A DNA stretch of 35,814 nucleotides from the NCBI GenBank assembly GCA_022842865.1, contig JALHOV010000006.1, forward strand, positions 1-35,814, given 5' to 3'. Made by a program: the position numbers and the translations under genes. Below, piece after piece: positions 15,154-24,459 of the stretch. The notes below the pieces were generated by a model that made no database searches, was not told the origin of the DNA, and was given only the letters and a program-made list of their open reading frames with translations. Source of the stretch: Vulcanimicrobiota bacterium (GTDB lineage: Bacteria; Vulcanimicrobiota; Xenobia; Xenobiales; JADMJV01). Within the stretch, counting starts at the first letter, position 1. Every line of letters begins with the position of its first letter.

Positions 15154-16397
15154 ATAGTGTAAAGATAAATGACCGGGGTCAGACGGAAGGCCCATTCTAA
15201 AAACCCGATCAAATAAAGAGCCTGAAAGCCAATGGGAAAGCCCAACAGGAGGGTGGCGGGCAATCCCCGTCCCTGGCGGCCCACCCACAGCGGCCGAATC
15301 CAGAAGCCCGCCCACACCAGCACAAAAAAAACCAGGCCCGGATAGCCCATCTCGGCGGCCGTCAGGCGATAGATGTGGTGAGCCACACCGGCCTGTTCCT
15401 CGTTGGCCATCACCTTAATGTGTCCGTTGTAGCGTTCCTCCGTGGTCAGCACGTAGGAAAAGCTGTTCAAGCCCACTCCAAAAAAGTTGTCCTTGGCCAT
15501 CAAGTCGGCGGCAATGTTAAATTCGGTGCGAGCCATTTCACTCTCTTCGGGGGCGGTCTCAAACCGGTTGATAATGGTGCCCAGCGCTTTCAGGCCGCCT
15601 AAAAACGCCAGTGTCATGATAGCCAGGGTGAGCAAGCGCACGCGCCGACTGGGAAAGCGCAGATTGGATAGCCCCACCACCATCAGCAGGCTCAGTCCAC
15701 ACAAAACCAGGCCGGCTCTGGATTGAGTGGCCAGCACGGCGAACATCAATCCCAGCGAGGCGGCAATTCCCCACAAAGACTTCCAGCGGGGCAAGCGAGG
15801 GTTACAACTGGCCCACAGGTAGAGGACCGGCAAAACCAGGATGACGTACATGGGAATGGTGTTGGAATGATCAAACGGCCCCTTGATCCGATACATACCG
15901 AACAGATACTTCTGCTTCAGGGCCAAAAAAGTCATCCAGGTGCCGATGCCCAGATAGGCGTGGGCCATATGTTCCATGGTCAACCCTGCGCGAAAACTGT
16001 TGGCGGCCACCCAATAGACAAAATAGAGCTTGAGCAGTTTGTAGAAGGTAAACCAGGCGTAGATGGGCACCGGCGCCTTCAGGGTGGCGATAAAACAGCA
16101 CAGACCGTATCCCAGCAAAGGCAGCGAATTGTAGGGAAACCATTTGACCCCTCGCTTGCTGGCCACCAGCGGAAAAACCGCCAGAAAGATCAAGTCGGTG
16201 AGGGTCACTTCGAAGCCCCGGTCGGGTCCGCGATAATCCTCCATGGAAATAAAGTGGATGCGGGTAGAATTGGTAACCATCGTCAAGAAGGTGGCCAGAG
16301 CCAGCAGCCAACCGAGGTAGCGTCGGTTGCTCTGGGCCAAAACAAACATGGCCGGGACCGCCACCACCGCAAATAGCGCAAAAATTGCGTATTTCAA
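15033..16397 (-). CDS. Wzy / O-antigen-ligase-like polysaccharide polymerase
   Basis: The protein has 454 residues from TTG 16397, preceded by GGAGG at 6-7 bases; the frame is open further upstream but without a better start. There are about ten membrane segments (first: YAIFALFAVVAVPAMFVLA). A large periplasmic loop carries the O-antigen-ligase/Wzy_C-type pattern: AVLATQSRAGLVLCGLSLLM before it, then NFFGVGLNSF and AGVAHHIYRLTAAEMGYPGL. Members polymerise or ligate lipid-linked glycans outside the inner membrane. It is the only minus-strand gene inside the locus, divergent from the GH9 gene (80-bp spacer) and overlapping the flippase tail-to-tail. Confidence 0.85.
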   Translation of the reverse strand: MKYAIFALFAVVAVPAMFVLAQSNRRYLGWLLALATFLTMVTNSTRIHFISMEDYRGPDRGFEVTLTDLIFLAVFPLVASKRGVKWFPYNSLPLLGYGLCCFIATLKAPVPIYAWFTFYKLLKLYFVYWVAANSFRAGLTMEHMAHAYLGIGTWMTFLALKQKYLFGMYRIKGPFDHSNTIPMYVILVLPVLYLWASCNPRLPRWKSLWGIAASLGLMFAVLATQSRAGLVLCGLSLLMVVGLSNLRFPSRRVRLLTLAIMTLAFLGGLKALGTIINRFETAPEESEMARTEFNIAADLMAKDNFFGVGLNSFSYVLTTEERYNGHIKVMANEEQAGVAHHIYRLTAAEMGYPGLVFFVLVWAGFWIRPLWVGRQGRGLPATLLLGFPIGFQALYLIGFLEWAFRLTPVIYLYTIQAGVASALADEVASGAPRLRKSLRSARSLAGKPNKTASP

Positions 16398-16477
16398 AGT
16401 GCGCCTCCATTCGGTCCGCCTGGATGCGGGCCTCTCTGGCGGGAAGAGTTTGGCGGGTCCAAACGAAGGGGCTCCCC

Positions 16478-18862
16478 GTGACAACCGGCATCGGCAAAAC
16501 AGGACTGCTGTTTTTGGTCGCCCTCTGGACCTCCGCCTGCCAGGCCCAGCCTCAGCCGGAAGCATTTCTCCAGCCTATTTCGGCCACGGTGCTGGAGGTG
16601 GAATTGCGCTCTCCGGCCGATGCACCCGCCCGCACCGAGCCCCTCGAGGTGCTGGTGGACGGGCGGCCCTGGGCGGGGCGCTCAGGAGTGCGGCGCCGGG
16701 TCAGTGAAGTGACCCAGGCTGGCCGAGCCACCCTGACCACCTGGCTCTTTTTTGAAGGCCAGGTTCCGCTCCGGGAGGGTCAGAAGCTGTCGCTCAAGGG
16801 CCCCCAATGGCACTTGCGGGGGCAATTTCACCAGCAGCGACCGGCCCAAGCGCTGCACCTCAACTTGCTGGGTTATGCGGCCACCGCCAGCAAGCGGGCC
16901 TGGGTCGGAGCGGATCTGGGTAGCCTGGGTCAACTCGCCGTGAACCCCCGGTCGAACTGCCAACTCCTCGACCCAAAAGGCCAAACGGTCTGGAAGGGAA
17001 GGCTACAGCCCGGTACAGATCGGGGTTGGCCCTGGCCCTCGCCCTATAGCCAGCTCTACTCGGTAGATTTCAGCGCCTTCCAGACCAGCGGAAGCTACCG
17101 CCTGGAGGTGGAGGGACTGGGTCAGTCGGCGCCCTTTCGCATCGGTCCGGAGCCTGCTCTAGACCTGGTGCGCACTCTGGCCCTGGGTTTGTATCATCAA
17201 CGCTGCGGAGCCCCCAACCAACTTCCCTACACGCGCTTCCTGCACCGGGCCTGTCACACGCGGCCCGCCGCCGTACCCCGGGCCCAGGACACCAACTACC
17301 TGCGCTTGTTGCTGCAAACGACGGGTCTTAAAAGTCTTCAGGAACTCCATTTTCCCTGGTCGGGAGTCGAACCGGTGGACGTTTCCGGGGGCCACCACGA
17401 CGCGGGGGACTACAGCAAGTATGTCATCAACAGCGCCCGCTTGATACACAGTTTGATGCTGGCGGTGGACCATTTCCCGCAGGCCGCCCGCCTCGATCAA
17501 CTGGGGTTACCCGAAAGCGGCGATGGCGTCAGCGACCTGCTCCAGGAAGCCTTGTTGGAAGCAGATTTCCTCAGCCGTATGCAAGACCGGGACGGCGGTT
17601 TTTCGTTTATGGTCTACCCGCAGACGCGTCGCTACGAAGACAACGTGCTGCCCGATCAGGGAGACGCCCAATTTGTCTATCCCAAAAACACGGCGGCCAC
17701 CGCCGCCTGTGTAGCGGCGCTGGCCCAGTGCGCCCAATCCCCGGCCCTGCGCAAACTCGATCCCGCCCGCGCTGCGCGCTACCTCAAACAGGCCCGCCAG
17801 GGCTGGAATTTTCTCGAGCAGGCCCGGCAGACCTATGCAGAGGGCTCAGCTTACCAAAAGATCACCCACTACGGAGACCGCTTTCAGGACCGCGATGAGT
17901 GCGCCTGGGCCGCGGCCGAACTGCTGCTGGCCAGCGGCGAAGCCAGCTATGCAAACTACCTGACCAGGCACTTTCGCCCCCAAGATCCGGCCACGCGTTT
18001 TTGGGGCTGGATGAGGCTTTGCGAGGGGTATGGTTGCGCTTTACGTCAGCTGGCCTTGGCGCAGCCGCTGCCCCAGCTGACGCCGGAATACCAGCGGGCG
18101 GTGCGCAGCGAAGTGCTGGGCTGGGCCGACGACCTGACCGAAGCCTCTCGGGGCTGCGCTTATGGGCTGGCCCTGCCCTTCCCCAGCAAACGGGCAGTGC
18201 GGGCCGGCTGGTTTTTTGCGACCGATCAGGCCTTCGATCTGCTGGTCGCTCAGCACATTCAGTATTCCCCCGAACGGCAACAGGCCTTGCAAAGCCAGCT
18301 GGACTATCTACTGGGGGCTAATCCCAATGACCGCTGTTACCTGACCGGATTTCCGTCGTCTCCCCGTCACATCGTCAGTCAATTCGCCCGCAACGACGAG
18401 CGCCAGTTGCCCCCCGGCGGTTTGCTGATCGGCAACATTCAGGAGGGCCACGCCGAAAGACGTTGGAGCCAACTCAGCCTTCCCCCCGACAACCAGACGG
18501 CCAGCGGCTACCCCCTGCTGCAGCGGTTTTGCGACGGATTTTACCTGCCCGGCGAAGCCACTGTGGACAACCAGGCCCGCGCTCTGGCCCTGGCGGCGGC
18601 CCTGAGCCCGCCCACTCCACCCTGGAAGCCCCAAGAACTGCGATTCAATCGAACCGCAAGCGGCGACTGGAGCGTGGAGGTCAGCGGAGCCAGTCTGATT
18701 TGGGAAGTCCCCGGAGAGGTGGGCCAGGGCCCGCTATTTCATCCTCGTTCCCGAGATTTTCCCTGGTTAGAAGTAGAAGCCCACTGGCCCGACGGCCGAC
18801 GGGCATTCGGGCGCTGGACCTCAAATGAAAATAGCCACCCGGCAGAGAAACCCCGCCCATGA
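16478..18862 (+). CDS. Family 9 glycoside hydrolase (endoglucanase-like), exported
   Basis: The protein has 794 residues from GTG 16478, with GAAGGGG about 5 bases upstream. Translation extended to 16385 would bury the signal peptide. The first ~24 residues form a signal sequence (TGLLFLVALWTSAC) with a possible but non-consensus lipobox at Cys21. Residues ~30-230 look like the Ig-like domain that precedes many GH9 catalytic domains. The catalytic domain shows VSGGHHDAGDYSKY, with Asp308 and Asp311 as the nucleophilic-water/base pair, and FYLPGEATVDNQA, with Glu693 as the acid. The His motif before it (SSPRHIVSQFARND) is degenerate compared with the classical one. It probably cleaves the beta-glucan-like backbone of the exported polymer during synthesis or release. 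It heads the second operon. Confidence 0.88.
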   Translation: MTTGIGKTGLLFLVALWTSACQAQPQPEAFLQPISATVLEVELRSPADAPARTEPLEVLVDGRPWAGRSGVRRRVSEVTQAGRATLTTWLFFEGQVPLREGQKLSLKGPQWHLRGQFHQQRPAQALHLNLLGYAATASKRAWVGADLGSLGQLAVNPRSNCQLLDPKGQTVWKGRLQPGTDRGWPWPSPYSQLYSVDFSAFQTSGSYRLEVEGLGQSAPFRIGPEPALDLVRTLALGLYHQRCGAPNQLPYTRFLHRACHTRPAAVPRAQDTNYLRLLLQTTGLKSLQELHFPWSGVEPVDVSGGHHDAGDYSKYVINSARLIHSLMLAVDHFPQAARLDQLGLPESGDGVSDLLQEALLEADFLSRMQDRDGGFSFMVYPQTRRYEDNVLPDQGDAQFVYPKNTAATAACVAALAQCAQSPALRKLDPARAARYLKQARQGWNFLEQARQTYAEGSAYQKITHYGDRFQDRDECAWAAAELLLASGEASYANYLTRHFRPQDPATRFWGWMRLCEGYGCALRQLALAQPLPQLTPEYQRAVRSEVLGWADDLTEASRGCAYGLALPFPSKRAVRAGWFFATDQAFDLLVAQHIQYSPERQQALQSQLDYLLGANPNDRCYLTGFPSSPRHIVSQFARNDERQLPPGGLLIGNIQEGHAERRWSQLSLPPDNQTASGYPLLQRFCDGFYLPGEATVDNQARALALAAALSPPTPPWKPQELRFNRTASGDWSVEVSGASLIWEVPGEVGQGPLFHPRSRDFPWLEVEAHWPDGRRAFGRWTSNENSHPAEKPRP

Positions 18863-20061
18863 AAATTCTGGTGGTTGGCAATCTTTATCCTCCGATCGTT
18901 TTCGGAGGGTATGAAATTCTCTGCCGGCAGGTGGTGGAACTACTGCAAGCCAGGGGCCACCAAATCGAGGTGGTTTGCAGCCAGCACGGAGCCGATCGGG
19001 CCCCCTGGGAGGCCGGGGTGGAACGTTCCCTCCACCTTACCACTGATTTTCCCGCCCCCGGCCAGCGCGTGGACCGGGTCGACTTCCACCCCGCCTCGCT
19101 GGCCCGAGTTTCCCGCCTGAACCGACGGTTGCTGGCCCCCGTGATGGACCGTTTTCAGCCGGATCTGGTCTTCGCCTGGTGCCTCAATCGCCTGGGCCTG
19201 GCCGGGCTGCAACTGGCTCAACAGCGAAACCTGCCCTGCTGCTACACCCTCAACGACGAACATCCGCGCCAGTTTCGTCCCAGTCCCGGCCGGGGCCTGA
19301 AGGCGCGACTCAAGCGCTGGCTGGAGCGCACCCTCTGGAAAGGCTCCACCCTGGCTTCGCTGCGCCCCTTTCCCGTCACCGCCATCAGCTATGCTCTGCG
19401 CGACCGGCTGCTCGATCTGGGAGTTCCCATCGCCCACGCCCGCATCATCCATCAGGGCATTCCGCTGGACAACTTTCCCTTCCAACCGCTGGCGCGCCAA
19501 CCAGGCCAGCTGCTGCGCGTGCTTTACGTGGGGCAACTCAGCCAGAACAAGGGTTGCCACACCTTGCTCAAGGCATTCCAGGATGCGGCGGTGGCGGGGG
19601 GAGCCGAACTGAGCCTGGTGGGCGATGGCGTGCCCGACTACGAGCAACATCTGAAAGAACTGGCCGCCCAAAGCCCCCATCCCGAGCGGATCCAATTTTT
19701 GGGGCGCTTGCCCCACGGCGAAGTCGCCCGCCAATACCGCAACCATCATGTGCTGGTCTTCCCCTCCGAGTGGGAAGAACCGTTCGGACTGACCCATTTA
19801 GAAGCCATGGCCAGCGGCTGTGCCGTCTGCTCCACCACCACCGGTGGCACCAAGGAGCTGATTCGTCATGAAAAGAACGCGCTGGCCTACACCGCTGGCG
19901 AGGTGATCCAGCTCATATCCAGCCTGTCGCGCATCGAGCAGAATGAGGAGCTGCGCCTGCAATTGATCCAGGGCGGCCGCCAATGGGTGGAGACCCATCA
20001 TTCGCTGGAAAGCTATGTCTCACGACTGGAGTCCTTTTTGCAAGCATGTCTGAAGCGTTAG
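18859..20061 (+). CDS. Family 4 glycosyltransferase
   Basis: The protein has 400 residues. The N-terminal Rossmann domain opens KILVVGNLYPPIVFGGYEIL, the donor-binding domain has VLYVGQLSQNKG, and the retaining GT-B E-x7-E motif is EEPFGLTHLEAM. The ATG overlaps the GH9 stop (ATGA). It is a close paralogue of the gene at 22082, which shares the same unusual opening. It would add a sugar to the repeat unit in the cytoplasm. The donor and acceptor are not readable. Confidence 0.9.
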   Translation: MKILVVGNLYPPIVFGGYEILCRQVVELLQARGHQIEVVCSQHGADRAPWEAGVERSLHLTTDFPAPGQRVDRVDFHPASLARVSRLNRRLLAPVMDRFQPDLVFAWCLNRLGLAGLQLAQQRNLPCCYTLNDEHPRQFRPSPGRGLKARLKRWLERTLWKGSTLASLRPFPVTAISYALRDRLLDLGVPIAHARIIHQGIPLDNFPFQPLARQPGQLLRVLYVGQLSQNKGCHTLLKAFQDAAVAGGAELSLVGDGVPDYEQHLKELAAQSPHPERIQFLGRLPHGEVARQYRNHHVLVFPSEWEEPFGLTHLEAMASGCAVCSTTTGGTKELIRHEKNALAYTAGEVIQLISSLSRIEQNEELRLQLIQGGRQWVETHHSLESYVSRLESFLQACLKR

Positions 20062-22085
20062 AGCCGGTCGGCGCGGCCGAGGGGGAAAGCTCGCTTCCGA
20101 TCGATCCGGTCGGACTATTCCTACGCATCCGGGCCCGCTGGCTGTGGCTGCTTTTGGCTATAGTCGCCTCCGTGGCCATTGCCTCTGCTGTCAGCCTGCG
20201 TCTGGGAACGCGCATCTACAGCGCCGAGACCCTTTTGCTCTATCGTCCCGTCAAAGGCAACACCGACAGCCTGAACCTGCAAACCCAGCTCAGTCTCATC
20301 AAAACCCAGGCCAACCTGGCCGAAACCCGCAAGCGTTTGGGACTCAAGACCAACCTGGAAAGCCTGGGCCGCGATTTTGAGGTGAAACTGCAGCGCAACA
20401 CCGATCTGCTGGCGCTCCAGGCGCGCGACAGTGATCCGAAGCTGGCCGCCGCCAAGGCCAAAACATTGCGCGACGTCTTTTTGGAACAACAAGATACGGC
20501 CCGCAAAGCCAAGCTCAAGAACACGCTGGTGGACCAGGAGAAACGACTGCAGAAGGTTCAGAACGACCTCAAACAGTCGGAAATCACCCTGGAGACCTTC
20601 ACCCTCAAAAATCACATTATCGATCTGGACAAACAGGCTCAGTGGTATCTGGAGCAAGTGACCAACCTCCAGGTTTTGTATGAGCAGGCCAAGGTGGAAC
20701 GTTCCTCGGTCAGGCTTCAGGCCAGCAATATTGATCGCATTATCAGCGACCTCAAAGCACGCATCGAGAGAGAGAAAAAAGAGAACGCCAACATGGCCAA
20801 TCTGGGCGACCTGAATATTCAGGCCCAGCGGCTACGCGACGAGCTCCACGACGACAAGCAACAGCGTTCCGGAACGGCCCTGTTAAAGCAGAAAAAATTA
20901 GAGTACGAGCGGGCCGTGCGCTTGCGCGAACGCGGCCTGATCTCTCAATCCGAACTGGACAAAGATCTGGCCGCCTACGAGAGCCAGAAAGCTCTCACGG
21001 TCGACACGCCTCAAACCAAGGAATGGAAAACCCAGATCGACGCCATCAACGCCATGGCCGTTCCCAAAGGAAACACCGTGACCGCCAGCGGCACGGTACT
21101 GCAGCAGGTGACCTTAAAGTCTTTTGATCTGCAGCTGAGCCTGGTCACCCAGGACCAGAAAGTCAGTCGCCTGGAAGGGGCCATTCGAACGGCTCAGGCT
21201 CGCCTGGATCAAATTCCCAAGCTGCAGCAGACCTTCCAGGCGCTGACCCGCGAAGTGGCCACTCGGGCGGCCGAAAAATCCAACCTGGAGGGGCTGCTGG
21301 GCGAAACCCGGCGTGCCTTTGAGTCCAAGGGCAATGACTTTACGGTTGCCTCTGAAGCCTCGGTGCCGCTGACCCCGACCGAAACTACCCGACGCAAGTT
21401 TTTTGTGCTGGGCTTTCTGCTGCTGGGGGGCGCTTCCACCCTGGGAATTCTGGCGCTGTGTTTGCTCGACGACAAATTGCTCACGCCCAAGGAACTGTCG
21501 CTGGCTCTCGGGGGAGCTCCTGTCGGTCAGACCTTTGCCTCGCCCCGGCCGCTCGACGGCGCCTTCCTGTCGCGCCAGCTTCGGCGCCATCTGCCCCGCA
21601 GTAAGGCTTCCCTGGCCATCGTCTCCGCCACTGCTGGAGAAGGCAAAAGCCAGCTGATGGCTGAGCTGGGCAAGGCCTGGGGTGAACAAGGGGAGCGCCT
21701 GGCCACCATCGATTTACAAACCAGCAGCCAAAACGGACAACTTCCCCAACTCCCCCAGGGCTGGAGCGGCACTCACTGGCACCCCTCCGGTCAAAGCGCG
21801 GTGTCCCTCTCCCAATTGAGCGCCGAGCAGCTGAAGCCCTGGCTACAGGGCTTGCACGAACACTTCAGCCTGGTGCTGCTGGAAGCGCCGGCGGCCGAAA
21901 CCGGGGTGGCCGCCGATCTGCTGGCGGCCAGTTGTGATCAGGTGTTGGTGGTGGCGCGGGCCCGACGCACCCAGAAGAAGGCGGTCGCCCTTCTGAAAGA
22001 GCGGCTGGGTAAGGAAGGTGAAGCCCCGCTGCAGGGCGTGCTCACCGCCACCCCTGAATGGTTTCGCTTCGGGACCAAAGCATGA
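20046..22085 (+). CDS. Wzz/GumC-type chain-length protein fused to kinase-like ATPase domain
   Basis: The protein has 679 residues from ATG 20046, overlapping the previous gene by 16 bases. A membrane segment lies at ~35-55 (WLWLLLAIVASVAIASAVSL), followed by a long periplasmic coiled coil (~130-430). The Pro-rich ASVPLTPTE motif comes just before a second membrane segment (KFFVLGFLLLGGASTLGIL). This is the layout of polysaccharide co-polymerases. The C-terminal domain has a Walker A (SATAGEGKSQL, residues 527-537) like bacterial tyrosine kinases. However, the Walker A' position reads LATIDLQTSS and not the usual D-x-D, and there is no C-terminal Tyr cluster. It probably controls chain length; kinase activity is doubtful. 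Confidence 0.85.
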   Translation: MSEALEPVGAAEGESSLPIDPVGLFLRIRARWLWLLLAIVASVAIASAVSLRLGTRIYSAETLLLYRPVKGNTDSLNLQTQLSLIKTQANLAETRKRLGLKTNLESLGRDFEVKLQRNTDLLALQARDSDPKLAAAKAKTLRDVFLEQQDTARKAKLKNTLVDQEKRLQKVQNDLKQSEITLETFTLKNHIIDLDKQAQWYLEQVTNLQVLYEQAKVERSSVRLQASNIDRIISDLKARIEREKKENANMANLGDLNIQAQRLRDELHDDKQQRSGTALLKQKKLEYERAVRLRERGLISQSELDKDLAAYESQKALTVDTPQTKEWKTQIDAINAMAVPKGNTVTASGTVLQQVTLKSFDLQLSLVTQDQKVSRLEGAIRTAQARLDQIPKLQQTFQALTREVATRAAEKSNLEGLLGETRRAFESKGNDFTVASEASVPLTPTETTRRKFFVLGFLLLGGASTLGILALCLLDDKLLTPKELSLALGGAPVGQTFASPRPLDGAFLSRQLRRHLPRSKASLAIVSATAGEGKSQLMAELGKAWGEQGERLATIDLQTSSQNGQLPQLPQGWSGTHWHPSGQSAVSLSQLSAEQLKPWLQGLHEHFSLVLLEAPAAETGVAADLLAASCDQVLVVARARRTQKKAVALLKERLGKEGEAPLQGVLTATPEWFRFGTKA

Positions 22086-23236
22086 GAATTCTGATTGTCT
22101 CCAACCTCTATCCCCCCGAAATTCAGGGCGGTTATGAGATCCTGTGTGCCCAGGTGGTAGGCTGGTTGCGCGCGCGAAACCACGAGGTGTTGGTGTTGAC
22201 CAGCTCGGGGTCCGAAAGCGCCGAGGAGATGCGTAATCTCCGCCTGTCCTCCCCATTCCCCGCTCCGGCCCGGCGCGGTCGAGTCCATCAGCTTCGGCTT
22301 CATCGCTTCAACTACAGAGCCACAGCTGAGGCCATCGCTCGGTTCCGTCCCGAACTGATCTTCATGTGGAGCCAGCTGCGCTTAGGAAGTGGACCGGCCC
22401 GCGCCGCCGAAGCCTCAGGGATTCCCGTTGTTTACACCTGGAACGACGATCATATTTTAGGCCTTGCCCCGGTGCAATGGGGCCTCACGCCGCGCCGACT
22501 CGTGGGCGCTCTCTCAGACCGAAGCTGGGCGCGAGCGGCCACCTGGAGCGGCCTAAAATTTCGCCGGGCCGTCACCATCAGCCACAAGCTGCGCGAAATT
22601 CTTCAGCGCGGCGGCTACCCGGGTGAGCTCCAGGTTGTTTATCAGGGCATCCGTCTGGAGGATTTTGGCTGCAAACAAGAGCCCGGTTCCATGGGAGCCC
22701 CGGGGCGACTGCTCTACGTGGGCCAACTTCACCACTACAAGGGGGTGCATACGCTGCTGGAAGCGCTCCCTCACTGTCCCGATTGGACCCTGACCATCGT
22801 GGGCGCCGGCAACCCGGATTATGTGCAAAAACTCAAGGAAAGCGCCAAACCGCTGGGGGAGCGCGTCTCCTTTTTAGGCCGCCTGCCCCACGCTCAACTG
22901 GCGCAAGTCTATCAAGAGCACGATGCCTTTGTTTTTCCTTCCATTTGGGACGAGCCCTACGGCCTGACCCACCTGGAAGCCATGGCCTCGGGACTTCCGT
23001 TGCTGGCCACCCTGCACGGCGGACACGGGGAGCACTTGCGCGACGGAGTCAACTGCCTGGGGTTTCTGAAAGGCTCGGCCGAGGAACTGGCGCAAGCACT
23101 GCGACGTCTTCAAAGCGACCCCGCTTTGGCCCGTCGCCTGGCCCTGCAGGGCCGAGAACTGGTGGTTCAAGAGTTAAATTTCGAGCGCTATGCGCGCGAG
23201 CTAGAAGAGGTGCTCGCATGCGCTTTGACTCCATGA
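22082..23236 (+). CDS. Family 4 glycosyltransferase (paralogue of 18859 gene)
   Basis: The protein has 384 residues, with the ATG in an ATGA overlap. It opens ILIVSNLYPPEIQGGYEILC, nearly matching the gene at 18859. It has LLYVGQLHHYKG in the donor domain and DEPYGLTHLEAMASG for E-x7-E. Similarity runs over the whole length, so the two genes flanking the Wzz gene most likely arose by duplication. It is probably a second sugar-adding step with a related donor or acceptor. Confidence 0.9.
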   Translation: MRILIVSNLYPPEIQGGYEILCAQVVGWLRARNHEVLVLTSSGSESAEEMRNLRLSSPFPAPARRGRVHQLRLHRFNYRATAEAIARFRPELIFMWSQLRLGSGPARAAEASGIPVVYTWNDDHILGLAPVQWGLTPRRLVGALSDRSWARAATWSGLKFRRAVTISHKLREILQRGGYPGELQVVYQGIRLEDFGCKQEPGSMGAPGRLLYVGQLHHYKGVHTLLEALPHCPDWTLTIVGAGNPDYVQKLKESAKPLGERVSFLGRLPHAQLAQVYQEHDAFVFPSIWDEPYGLTHLEAMASGLPLLATLHGGHGEHLRDGVNCLGFLKGSAEELAQALRRLQSDPALARRLALQGRELVVQELNFERYARELEEVLACALTP

Positions 23237-24459
23237 AAATCGTGCATATTCCCCGCCGTTTTGCGCTCGACCACTGGGGCGGGACCGAATCAGTGCTGCT
23301 GTCCTATTGCGATCATCTGACCCGGCTGGGTCAGAGTCAGAAGATTTTCACCAGCCGGGCTCTGCAAAGCGATCCGGTGACCCAGCTCAAGGGCGTCGAG
23401 ATCCGTCGTTTTGATTATTTTTATCCCTACTTTGGACTCAGTCCGACCAAAAAGGACTTGCTTGACCGCAAAGGCGGCAACCTCTTTTCCTGGTCTTTGG
23501 CCTGGGCGCTGGCCTGGGAACCCGGCCTGAACTTGATCCATCTGCACACCGGTAAACGTCTGGGAGGTCTGGCTCGCTGGGTAGCCCGGCTGCGTGGCAT
23601 TCCCTACGTGGTCTCGTTGCACGGCGGTGTGTACGATGTGCCCAGTGCCGAAGCCGACAGCTGGACCGAGCCCACCCAGGGCCATTTTGAGTGGGGTAAA
23701 GCGCTGGGCTGGCTGGTAGGTTCGCGACGGGTCTTAGACGATGCCGCCCTGGTTTTGTGCTTAGGCCGCAAAGAGCAGCAGCTCTTGCAGCAGAAGCATC
23801 CGCACACCCGGATTGAAGTGTTTCCCAACGGCGTCGACGCCGAAGTCTTCGCCACCGGTCAGCGGGACCACTGGAGGAACCTGTGCCGCTTAGCTCCTCA
23901 AGATCGTCTGCTGCTGTGTGTGGGTCGTATCGATCCGCAGAAAAATCAGGAATTTGCGCTGCGCCTGCTGGAGCAGCTGCCGGCCCACTATCACCTGCTG
24001 CTGCTGGGCTCGGCCACCAATCAGGAATGCCTGCAGCGCCTGCAACGCCTCAGCCAAGAATTGGGAATCGAGCAGCGGGTTCACGGCTGGCGGGCCTCCA
24101 GCGGGCAGGAACTGGTGGACGCTTACCACGGCTGCGACCTTTTTCTTTTGCCTTCGCTGCACGAGCCCTTTGGAATCGTCGTGTTGGAAGCCTGGGCGGC
24201 CGGTCGCCCGGTGCTGGCCAGCGCCGTGGGCGGTTTGTGTGACCTGATTTCCGAGGGAGAAACCGGCTGGCTCTATCCTTCCGGGCAACTGGAGGAAGCT
24301 CGCCGCAAAGTGCTGGCCCTGGAAGATCAGCCCGAACTGGTGGCCGCCGTGGAGGCTCGTTGCCGGCAGCTTTGCCAGCAAAAATACGCCTGGTCGGCGC
24401 TGGCCCAAAAACTGATCGAGCTCTATCGGGAGGTTTTGCATGCGCATTCTGGTCGTTAA
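23218..24459 (+). CDS. Family 4 glycosyltransferase
   Basis: The protein has 413 residues from ATG 23218, chosen because AGAGG lies 7-8 bases upstream. An in-frame ATG at 23233 forms an ATGA overlap with the previous stop and is an equally common arrangement; it would remove five residues. Motifs: WGGTESVLLSYCDHL at the acceptor side, VVSLHGGVYD, LLLCVGRIDPQKN, and HEPFGIVVLEAWAAG for E-x7-E. The donor is unknown. It is part of the run of GT4 genes that builds the repeat unit. Confidence 0.88.
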   Translation: MRFDSMKIVHIPRRFALDHWGGTESVLLSYCDHLTRLGQSQKIFTSRALQSDPVTQLKGVEIRRFDYFYPYFGLSPTKKDLLDRKGGNLFSWSLAWALAWEPGLNLIHLHTGKRLGGLARWVARLRGIPYVVSLHGGVYDVPSAEADSWTEPTQGHFEWGKALGWLVGSRRVLDDAALVLCLGRKEQQLLQQKHPHTRIEVFPNGVDAEVFATGQRDHWRNLCRLAPQDRLLLCVGRIDPQKNQEFALRLLEQLPAHYHLLLLGSATNQECLQRLQRLSQELGIEQRVHGWRASSGQELVDAYHGCDLFLLPSLHEPFGIVVLEAWAAGRPVLASAVGGLCDLISEGETGWLYPSGQLEEARRKVLALEDQPELVAAVEARCRQLCQQKYAWSALAQKLIELYREVLHAHSGR

